Shown here one piece after another: positions 1 to 6,636 of a DNA stretch of 10,336 bases. The first letter of the stretch is position 1; each line of letters opens with the position of its first letter. The position numbers and the translations under genes are program-made. This DNA is from an uncultured bacterium (GTDB taxonomy: Bacteria > Actinomycetota > Coriobacteriia > Coriobacteriales > Coriobacteriaceae), in the NCBI GenBank assembly GCA_905215815.1, contig CAJMRN010000073.1, positions 1 through 10,336 of the forward strand, written 5' to 3'. Under the pieces are notes generated by a model, which saw nothing but the letters and a program-made list of their open reading frames with translations, had not been told where the DNA came from and made no database searches.

Positions 1-5
1 GGGCC

Positions 6-33
6 GTTACGCGGGTTGGTAAACCCGCGTAAC
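6..33 (-). terminator. Stem-loop directly after hspR, possible terminator
   Basis: A perfect 12-bp inverted repeat: GTTACGCGGGTT at 6-17 and AACCCGCGTAAC at 22-33, with loop GGTA. It begins at the last base of the hspR stop codon. Its position at the end of the operon suggests a transcript end. No U-run is visible because the window ends five bases further on (GGCCC on the minus strand), so termination is inferred from stem strength and location only. Confidence 0.5.
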
Positions 34-449
34 TACAAATCCCCGCCGGCGCCCAGCAGCTTGCGCATGACTTGCTCGGGGTTAACCGAGCCGTCGCGCG
101 GGGCCAGGGCGGTGATCTTCTTTTGCATCTTGTACTCGTGCAGCTCGTCCTCGAGCTGGCGCACGCGAGCGCGGAGCTTCTCGTTCTCGCGCTCGCGCTC
201 CTCAGCGCGCTCCTTCATATCGAGGATACGCACCACGCCGGCAAGGTTGATGCCCTCGTCGGTCAGCTGGTTGATGAGCTCCAGGCGCTCGATATCGGCA
301 CGCGAATACAGGCGCGTATTGCCACCCGAGCGCTGGGGGTTCACCAGGCCCTTGGACTCGTAGACGCGCAGAGTCTGCGGATGCATGCCGGTCAGCTCGG
401 CCGCCACGCTGATCATGTACAGCGGTTTGTTCCTATTGTCCTCGGCCAT
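33..449 (-). CDS. hspR: HspR, MerR-family heat-shock repressor
   Basis: 138-residue DNA-binding repressor of the chaperone operon. Residues 10-75 form the MerR winged helix-turn-helix, with the HspR-like signature MHPQTLRVYESKGLVNPQR at 22-40 followed by GGNTRLYS. Residues about 77-115 are a charged dimerisation coiled coil rich in E and R, and the short tail ends GAGGDL. In known actinobacteria HspR uses DnaK as co-repressor and binds HAIR inverted repeats upstream of dnaK; that part is family knowledge. The gene is last in dnaK-grpE-dnaJ-hspR, 72 bases after the dnaJ stop. The ATG at 449 is preceded by AAGGGG with about 9 bases of spacing. The length is normal for HspR and nothing looks broken. 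The operon context makes HspR much more likely than another MerR regulator. Confidence 0.93.
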   Translation of the reverse strand: MAEDNRNKPLYMISVAAELTGMHPQTLRVYESKGLVNPQRSGGNTRLYSRADIERLELINQLTDEGINLAGVVRILDMKERAEERERENEKLRARVRQLEDELHEYKMQKKITALAPRDGSVNPEQVMRKLLGAGGDL

Positions 450-521
450 GCTACCTGACCCCTTTCCGTCTCGTTATCGTCCATCATAAGCCCGCGGGCG
501 CGGGCGTGCGCCGCGACCGCC

Positions 522-1487
522 CTAGTATGTCGCCTTGTAACGGTTGACCTTCTCGCGGTAGTCGCGCGTGTCGGCCTCGCGCAGCTTGGCCATGGCATCG
601 CGCTCCTCATCGGATAGGTTCGTGGGAACCTGCACCTTGATCTCGACGAGCAGCGCGCCTGTGCGGCCACGGTGCTTAACGTCGGGCGCGCCCATCTCCT
701 TAAAGCGGAACTTCTTGCCCGTCTGGGTACCCGCGGGCACCTTCAAACGGACCGTCGCACCGCCGGGCGTGGGCACGTCCACCGTGCAGCCGAGCGCCGC
801 CTCGTAGACCGAGACCGGTACCTCCATGGTCACGTCGGCACCTTTACGCTTAAACAGCGGATGCTCCTCCACGTGCGTGGTCACGACCAGGTCGCCGCGC
901 TCGCCGCCGGCAACGCCATACTCGCCGCGACGTTTATAACGCAGCTTGCCGCCGTCGACCGCGCCTGCAGGCACCGAGACCGTAATGGTCTGCTGTTCGC
1001 CCGTCGAGGGAATGCGGTAGGTGACCTTGTGCGTCACGCCGCGAAACGCGTCCTCGGCCGTCACATCAACGGTCAGCGACAGGTCGCCACCCTTGCGAGC
1101 GCGGCTGCGACCCGCGCCGGCACCGGCAGCGCCCGCAGCCCCGGCAAAGCCCGAACCCCAGTCGCTGCCCCAGGCGCCGTTGCCGCTAAAGATGCTGTCG
1201 AAGATATCGCCCCAGCCGCTGGCGCCCGCGCCGGCACCGTAGCCGCCGCCATAAGCGCCGCCTGCGCCCGGCATGCCGCCAAACATGAGCATCTGGTCGT
1301 ACTCTTTGCGCTTCTTCTCGTCCGAAAGCGTCTCGTAGGCCTCGCTGATCTCCTTAAACTTGGCCTCGTCGCCGCCGGCATCGGGGTGATATTTTTGCGC
1401 GAGCTTGCGAAACGCGCTCTTGATCTCTTTGTCGGAGGCGCTCTTGGATACGCCCAGGATGTCATAGAAGGTTTTGCCTGCAGCCAT
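522..1487 (-). CDS. DnaJ-like co-chaperone, CbpA type without zinc finger
   Basis: 321-residue J-domain protein that would stimulate DnaK ATPase activity and deliver substrates. The J domain covers residues about 6-67 with the essential HPD at 34-36. Residues 69-127 are a G/A/F-rich linker. Two beta-sandwich C-terminal substrate-binding domains follow (about 133-210 and 212-290), including GDLVV at 198-202 and a short C-terminal helix. The four CxxCxGxG zinc motifs of canonical DnaJ are absent: the whole protein has one cysteine (C234). It is therefore a class B/CbpA-type J-protein, although it sits where actinobacteria usually carry dnaJ. The ATG at 1487 has the ribosome site GGAGAGGAG. It lies between grpE (108-base gap with two hairpins) and hspR. 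The frame is continuous, so the missing zinc region is not a frameshift. Confidence 0.92.
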   Translation of the reverse strand: MAAGKTFYDILGVSKSASDKEIKSAFRKLAQKYHPDAGGDEAKFKEISEAYETLSDEKKRKEYDQMLMFGGMPGAGGAYGGGYGAGAGASGWGDIFDSIFSGNGAWGSDWGSGFAGAAGAAGAGAGRSRARKGGDLSLTVDVTAEDAFRGVTHKVTYRIPSTGEQQTITVSVPAGAVDGGKLRYKRRGEYGVAGGERGDLVVTTHVEEHPLFKRKGADVTMEVPVSVYEAALGCTVDVPTPGGATVRLKVPAGTQTGKKFRFKEMGAPDVKHRGRTGALLVEIKVQVPTNLSDEERDAMAKLREADTRDYREKVNRYKATY

Positions 1488-1507
1488 CGTAGCTCCTCTC
1501 CTGTTAC

Positions 1508-1526
1508 GTCCGCCGCCCCTGCGGAC
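1508..1526 (-). other. Stem-loop in the dnaJ leader
   Basis: GTCCGC (1508-1513) pairs with GCGGAC (1521-1526) around a 7-base loop. An overlapping alternative, CCGCCG (1511-1516) with CGGCGG (1526-1531), is mutually exclusive with it. It lies just upstream of the dnaJ ribosome site, so it could affect dnaJ translation or mRNA stability. Function is inferred. Confidence 0.35.
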
Positions 1527-1560
1527 GGCGGCTCATGCTGTCATGTGGCACTTGGTCAGA

Positions 1561-1590
1561 AAGGGCCCCGGGTGTTGCCCCGGGGCCCTT
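1561..1590 (-). terminator. GC-rich hairpin between grpE and dnaJ (attenuator or mRNA-processing element)
   Basis: A perfect 12-bp inverted repeat, AAGGGCCCCGGG (1561-1572) and CCCGGGGCCCTT (1579-1590), with loop TGTTGC on the plus strand. It starts five bases past the grpE stop. On the minus transcript only TTTCT follows the stem, so it is at best a partial terminator. A likely role is lowering dnaJ-hspR expression relative to dnaK-grpE, or protecting the 3' end of a processed dnaK-grpE message. This role is inferred. Confidence 0.55.
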
Positions 1591-1595
1591 CTCAA

Positions 1596-2438
1596 TTACT
1601 CCTCGGTGCTCTCGGCCGTATCAGCCGTAGCATCCTCGGGCGCCGCTTCGGGCTCCGGTGCGGGGCGCTTCTCGCCACCGTAGGTCACCGTCACCATCGC
1701 GGAACGCAGAATGCGATCCGCCATGCGGTAGCCCTTCTGGTACACGTCGTTGACGGTCTCGTCGTACTGCGATGCGTCCTCGACGCGGCCCACAGCCTGG
1801 TGCTCGAGCGGATCGAACGCCTCGCCCTTAGGGTCGATGGGCTCAACGCCCTCGTGCGCAAACACATCGAGCAGCTTGGCATGAACCGCATCGACGCCGT
1901 CGACGAACTGCTTAAAGTCGTCGGAAAGCTCTTGGCTGCGGGCATGGTCGATCGCGCGCTCGATATCGTCGATCACCGGCAACAGCGCGGTGACAAGCTT
2001 CTCGGTCGCGCGCTCGCGCTCGGCGATGCGCTCGTTGGCGGTGCGGCGACGGAAGTTCTCCCAGTCGGCCTGCAAACGGGCGGTGCGCTCGGTGGCGTCC
2101 TTCGCCTTGTCCTCGGCGATCTTCTGAGCCTCTGCCGCAGCATCGAGCTCATTGCGCACGTCGGCAAGCTCCTTCTGGGCCTGCTCGAACTTGAGCTTAA
2201 AGTCGTTGTCGGCGGCTTCCTCACCGGCGCGGATAGCGGCTTCCACCATCTCGTCCTCGGTCATCGTCGCCTCCTTGTTGGAATCCTCTACCTGGTTCTC
2301 GGCAGCCTCGGCGGCCTCGGCCTCGTTGGCCTCGGTATCGTCGACGGCCTCTACGGGAATCTTCACGTCCTTCTCCTCAGAGTCAACGGGGGCGGCGCCA
2401 GCGGCAACCGCCTCCGTGCGAGCTTTACGGGCGGACAT
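1596..2438 (-). CDS. grpE: GrpE, nucleotide-exchange factor of DnaK
   Basis: 280-residue cytoplasmic co-chaperone that releases ADP from DnaK. Residues 1-75 are a long acidic, Ala/Glu-rich extension. Residues about 78-150 form the long dimerising helix, with LQADWENFRRR at 122-132. The C-terminal beta domain that contacts the DnaK ATPase carries FDPLEHQAV (208-216) and the GrpE signature around VYQKGYRMADRILRSAMVTV (232-251). A Pro/Glu/Ala-rich tail follows. GrpE is usually about 180-220 residues, so this is long because of its ends. The ATG at 2438 is two bases after the dnaK stop (TAA-TC-ATG), with GAGGA inside dnaK, so the two genes are probably translationally coupled. A second in-frame ATG at 2264 (M59) has a much better ribosome site and would give a 222-residue form. 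Confidence 0.96.
   Translation of the reverse strand: MSARKARTEAVAAGAAPVDSEEKDVKIPVEAVDDTEANEAEAAEAAENQVEDSNKEATMTEDEMVEAAIRAGEEAADNDFKLKFEQAQKELADVRNELDAAAEAQKIAEDKAKDATERTARLQADWENFRRRTANERIAERERATEKLVTALLPVIDDIERAIDHARSQELSDDFKQFVDGVDAVHAKLLDVFAHEGVEPIDPKGEAFDPLEHQAVGRVEDASQYDETVNDVYQKGYRMADRILRSAMVTVTYGGEKRPAPEPEAAPEDATADTAESTEE
2264..2276 (-). promoter_or_regulatory. Strong internal ribosome-binding site and ATG inside grpE
   Basis: On the minus strand AAGGAGG (2276-2270) is followed by a 5-base spacer and ATG (2264-2262), in frame with grpE at codon 59. This is a near-ideal Shine-Dalgarno arrangement, better than the GAGGA used by the upstream ATG. The codons also simply encode Lys-Glu, so chance is possible. 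Initiation here would remove only the acidic extension and keep the whole coiled coil and beta domain. Confidence 0.4.
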
Positions 2439-2440
2439 GA

Positions 2441-4333
<1,893 letters not shown>

Positions 4334-4360
4334 TAGAAATTCCCTCTCTCTTGTGCGTTC

Positions 4361-4390
4361 GCGCCGCCTCGACGGTCTTTCGCGCGGCGC
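4361..4390 (-). other. Stem-loop in the dnaK leader
   Basis: GCGCCGC (4361-4367) pairs with GCGGCGC (4384-4390) across 16 bases. It lies 28-57 bases upstream of the dnaK ATG, so it would probably be in the 5' untranslated RNA. It does not sequester the ribosome site as an RNA thermometer would. Its role is unknown. Confidence 0.35.
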
Positions 4391-4434
4391 TTCGGCTTGT
4401 CTTTCAGGATGTAGTGTATCCCCTTATGGGCCGG

Positions 4435-4483
4435 AATATACAAAATCTAAGTCAATTCATATAAGATTTCTTATCTCTGAGAG
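4435..4483 (-). promoter_or_regulatory. AT-rich candidate promoter/operator region of dnaK
   Basis: This is the only clearly AT-rich patch close to the dnaK start. On the minus strand it holds TATATT (4440-4435) and TTGACT (4455-4450), but these are too close together to be a single -35/-10 pair. Two abutting inverted repeats follow: ATAAGA-TT-TCTTAT at 4461-4474 and CTCT-G-AGAG at 4475-4483. No canonical HAIR site (CTTGAGT-N7-ACTCAAG) is visible, so these repeats are the best visible candidates for the HspR operator. The promoter position is inferred. Confidence 0.3.
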
Positions 4484-4753
4484 TTTAGGTTCTTAAATGC
4501 GCAGGTAGATGCGCTGATTGAGTTCTCGGCAAATCTATCGAGATCTATGTAGAGTTGACTGAGGTGTGAGCCTGAAACTGTGTCCCGTTTTGGACGTGGA
4601 TTACGGGATGCGGTTTCCGCAAGCACGCTCAATCGCCCTATATTACGAGTCAGCTTTAGCTAACATTTACGCAGCTCACCGGCCCCACCTGCGCGTTTTT
4701 TAGTAAACCTTGGCATACTCGGCGAACGGTATGAAGATGCCGGCCAGAGGGTA
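4484..4753. other. Non-coding part of the dnaK-ferredoxin intergenic region
   Basis: I find no convincing gene here. The stretch holds one isolated TTGAGT (4518-4523) resembling a HAIR half-site without its partner, and the tandem hairpins at 4583-4621 listed separately. An open frame of 62 codons on the minus strand (4656-4844) has no recognisable protein features and overlaps the ferredoxin promoter and ribosome site, so I do not count it as a gene. Confidence 0.4.
4583..4621. repeat. Two abutting hairpins in the dnaK-ferredoxin intergenic region
   Basis: TCCCGT (4583-4588) and ACGGGA (4603-4608) pair around a 14-base loop. They are immediately followed by TGCGG-TTT-CCGCA (4609-4621), a perfect 5-bp stem. 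No U-run follows on either strand, so this is not an ordinary terminator. It could be a dispersed intergenic repeat or part of a small structured RNA; nothing in the window decides between these. Confidence 0.35.
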
Positions 4754-4781
4754 TTGCAAACGGTCGCTCCCGTGGTATGTT
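4754..4781 (+). promoter_or_regulatory. Candidate promoter of the ferredoxin gene
   Basis: TTGCAA (4754-4759) and TATGTT (4776-4781) with a 16-base spacer resemble a sigma-70 type promoter. The -10 box ends 61 bases before the ferredoxin ATG. It is inferred from sequence match only. Confidence 0.4.
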
Positions 4782-4842
4782 TTTGCCCGAATCAAACCGG
4801 CGCGCATCGTCTGTAGCGTCGGTCAACAGAGAGGAAACTACC

Positions 4843-5028
4843 ATGGCTCATCCCGTAATTGATGCCGACGAGTGCATCGCTTGTGGCGTTTGCGTCGACA
4901 CCTGCCCCGCTGGCGTTCTGGAGCTCCAGGACGTCGCTACCGTCGCTGACGAGGACTCCTGCGTCGCCTGTGGCGCTTGCCAGGACGCTTGCCCCGCTGG
5001 CGCGATCACCGAGATCGTCGAGGAGTAA
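4843..5028 (+). CDS. Ferredoxin, 2[4Fe-4S] clostridial type
   Basis: 61-residue electron-transfer protein. Two CxxCxxCxxxCP motifs are visible: C11, C14, C17, C21 followed by P22, and C40, C43, C46, C50 followed by P51. In this family each cluster takes three cysteines from one motif and the fourth from the other. The two halves are near repeats of each other (CIACGVCVDTCPAG and CVACGACQDACPAG), and the surface is acidic, as in clostridial ferredoxins. This low-potential carrier typically serves pyruvate:ferredoxin oxidoreductase, hydrogenase or similar enzymes in anaerobes; the partner here is not visible. The ATG at 4843 follows GAGAGGA. An in-frame extension back to 4777 lacks homology to ferredoxins and runs through the candidate promoter. 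The gene is monocistronic, between a divergent dnaK operon and a strong terminator. Confidence 0.97.
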   Translation: MAHPVIDADECIACGVCVDTCPAGVLELQDVATVADEDSCVACGACQDACPAGAITEIVEE

Positions 5029-5067
5029 CAACTCCCCACTTGCACACTCAAAAGTACACCGTGCACA

Positions 5068-5105
5068 AAAAGGAGGCCTCCGCATCGCCGCGGAGGCCTC
5101 CTTTT
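5068..5105. terminator. Strong bidirectional terminator between ferredoxin and niaR
   Basis: The stem is GGAGGCCTCCGC (5072-5083) with GCGGAGGCCTCC (5090-5101) around a 6-base loop, extended by AAAA (5068-5071) pairing with TTTT (5102-5105). T-runs lie on the 3' side in both orientations. It can therefore end the ferredoxin transcript on the plus strand and the convergent nadABC-niaR transcript on the minus strand. Confidence 0.9.
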
Positions 5106-5143
5106 GCTTATATGGGCAGCTAATTTGGAGCGGGACCCTTGGC

Positions 5144-5210
5144 AGTTGCGGTGGAATAGTTCCTGTTTTATGGCTTGGATGCCGATTTTAGGAACTATTT
5201 CACCGCAACT
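5144..5210. repeat. Long inverted repeat, 21-base arms, in the niaR-ferredoxin gap
   Basis: The left arm 5144-5164 begins AGTTGCGGTG and ends ATAGTTCCT. The right arm 5190-5210 is its reverse complement except at one position (G5154 opposite T5200, a G-U pair in plus-strand RNA). The 25-base loop holds a further GGC-N6-GCC. Neither side is followed by a T-run, and a good terminator already lies 39 bases away, so its role is unlikely to be termination. It resembles a small palindromic intergenic element (REP- or MITE-like). Its copy number cannot be judged from one window. Confidence 0.75.
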
Positions 5211-5227
5211 TATAGATGCGGCGTCGA

Positions 5228-5773
5228 CTAGGACAAATCGTCTTCGTAGGGCATCAGGTCTGCCAAGTAGCCTTTCTCCTTGAGTATGGCCTCGATCTCG
5301 TCGAGGGTCTGCTCGTCCTCCGCCGCGATGCGATGGAAGTGATAGCCGCTCGTCACCGTTAGTAGTGGAAAGCTCTTGCCGCTCTCGATATCGTGCAGGT
5401 AGCGCTCAACATCGCGACGGTTGCGAATGTCCAGATCGGCTGTGATCTTGCCATACACGCGGTGGTTGACGATTACATTGAGCACGGCACCGCCCACGTC
5501 GACGATACTCGTGAGCTCATCACCTGCCTGCTCCACGCTGTGGCGAACCTTGACCAAGCGCGTGGGCACGGCGGGGCTGCTGGGGGCCTCCTGCAGCACA
5601 TAACCACGGTTGGTCGCCACGATATCGTGCCCATCGGCGCGCAGCAGGGCGATGTCTTGCACGACAATCTGGCGGCTCACACCCACCTCGCGAGCAAGCG
5701 CGCTGCCCGAAACGGGCTCCGTGGCCCCCTCGAGCACGCCCATGATGGCACGGCGACGCTCGCGGGCGTCCAT
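5228..5773 (-). CDS. niaR: NiaR, nicotinate-responsive repressor of NAD synthesis (YrxA/3H family)
   Basis: 181-residue transcription factor. Residues 5-60 form an HTH_11-type DNA-binding domain (SGSALAREVGVSRQIVVQDI at 22-41). Residues 72-173 are the 3H domain, which binds metal and nicotinic acid. H78, E86, H145 and H147 occupy the positions of the metal ligands known in the Thermotoga homologue. In characterised members nicotinic acid makes the protein repress the de novo NAD genes and niacin transporters. Its ATG at 5773 shares one base with the nadC stop (TAATG), so it is translationally coupled as the last gene of nadA-nadB-nadC-niaR and is probably autoregulated. The inverted repeat at 9137-9180 upstream of nadA is its likely operator. 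A biotin-repressor-like HTH of another family is conceivable, but the 3H domain and context argue against that. Confidence 0.93.
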   Translation of the reverse strand: MDARERRRAIMGVLEGATEPVSGSALAREVGVSRQIVVQDIALLRADGHDIVATNRGYVLQEAPSSPAVPTRLVKVRHSVEQAGDELTSIVDVGGAVLNVIVNHRVYGKITADLDIRNRRDVERYLHDIESGKSFPLLTVTSGYHFHRIAAEDEQTLDEIEAILKEKGYLADLMPYEDDLS

Positions 5774-6633
5774 TATTTACCGTCCAGCAGACGCAGGTGC
5801 TTGAGCGAGAGGTCGAGAATCGGCGCAGAGTGCGTCAATGCCCCCGAGCTAATAAAGTCAACGCCCAGGTCGGCGAGCGCGCGGATATTGCTGACATCCA
5901 CATTACCCGAGCACTCGGTCTTGGCGCGGCCGGCGATAAGCTCAATCGCGGCAGCCATGTCGTCGTGGGTCATGTTGTCGAACATGATGATATCGGCACC
6001 GGCCTCCACGGCCTCGCGTACCATGTCCAAGTTCTCGCACTCAATCTCGACCGTCGTGGTAAACGATGCGTGGGCACGTGCCATCTCGATCGCACGCGTC
6101 ACACCACCGGCGGCGTCGATATGGTTGTCCTTAAGCATGACGGCTGTCGACAGGTTGTAGCGGTGGTTGCTGCCGCCACCGATCTCGACCGCGGCCTTCT
6201 CGAAGACGCGCATGCCCGGCGTGGTCTTGCGTGTGTCGACAAGCACAGTCTTGGTACCCTCGAGCGCCGCTGCCATGTTGTGCGTGTAGGTAGCGATACC
6301 GCTCATACGCTGCAGATAGTTGAGCGCCACGCGCTCGCCCGAAAGCAGCACGCGCGCGTCGCCGCGCACCTGGCCCACGTGGTCGCCGGCGTGCACCTCG
6401 TCACCGTCGACGACATCAAACAGCACCGAGCTCTGCGAATCCAGTAGCTCAAAGGTGCGAGCGAACACATCCAGGCCGGCGATGATGCCGTCGGCCTTGG
6501 CGATGAGCTCCACCGTGGCGGGGCGCGCCGTGGGGCACACGCTCGCCGTGCTCACGTCCTCAAAGGTAATGTCCTCGCGCAGGGCCTGCAAAATCAGATC
6601 ATCGACGACAAGCTTCATGGTAATGGGATTCAT
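5773..6633 (-). CDS. nadC: Nicotinate-nucleotide pyrophosphorylase (quinolinate phosphoribosyltransferase)
   Basis: 286-residue cytoplasmic enzyme converting quinolinate and PRPP to nicotinate mononucleotide, CO2 and pyrophosphate, the third step of de novo NAD synthesis. The N-terminal sandwich domain (about 10-115) ends in GERVALNYLQRMSGIAT (99-115), typical of the family. The barrel domain has DTRKTTPGMR (133-142), the GGGSNHRYNLS segment (152-162) with H157-R158, and MLKDNHI (166-172) with K168. ECENLDMVREAVEAGADIIMFDN (acidic residues E200 and D219) and a late ISSGALTHSAP complete the substrate and phosphate sites. The length is normal. The ATG at 6633 lies three bases after the nadB stop, with GGAGGAG overlapping that stop region. 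A second ATG at 6618 would lose only five residues. It overlaps niaR by one base. Confidence 0.98.
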   Translation of the reverse strand: MNPITMKLVVDDLILQALREDITFEDVSTASVCPTARPATVELIAKADGIIAGLDVFARTFELLDSQSSVLFDVVDGDEVHAGDHVGQVRGDARVLLSGERVALNYLQRMSGIATYTHNMAAALEGTKTVLVDTRKTTPGMRVFEKAAVEIGGGSNHRYNLSTAVMLKDNHIDAAGGVTRAIEMARAHASFTTTVEIECENLDMVREAVEAGADIIMFDNMTHDDMAAAIELIAGRAKTECSGNVDVSNIRALADLGVDFISSGALTHSAPILDLSLKHLRLLDGK

Positions 6634-6636
6634 GGT

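Noticed and set aside
522..1487. Loss of the DnaJ zinc finger by frameshift or deletion error
   Set aside because: The frame is continuous and the remaining domains follow the CbpA layout with normal length, so it is a genuine class B J-protein.
4656..4844. 62-codon minus-strand open frame in the dnaK-ferredoxin gap
   Set aside because: It covers the ferredoxin promoter and ribosome site on the other strand, has no protein family features, and has no clear ribosome site.
5144..5210. Reading the long inverted repeat as a rho-independent terminator
   Set aside because: No T-run follows either arm, and the hairpin at 5068-5105 already supplies a strong two-way terminator.
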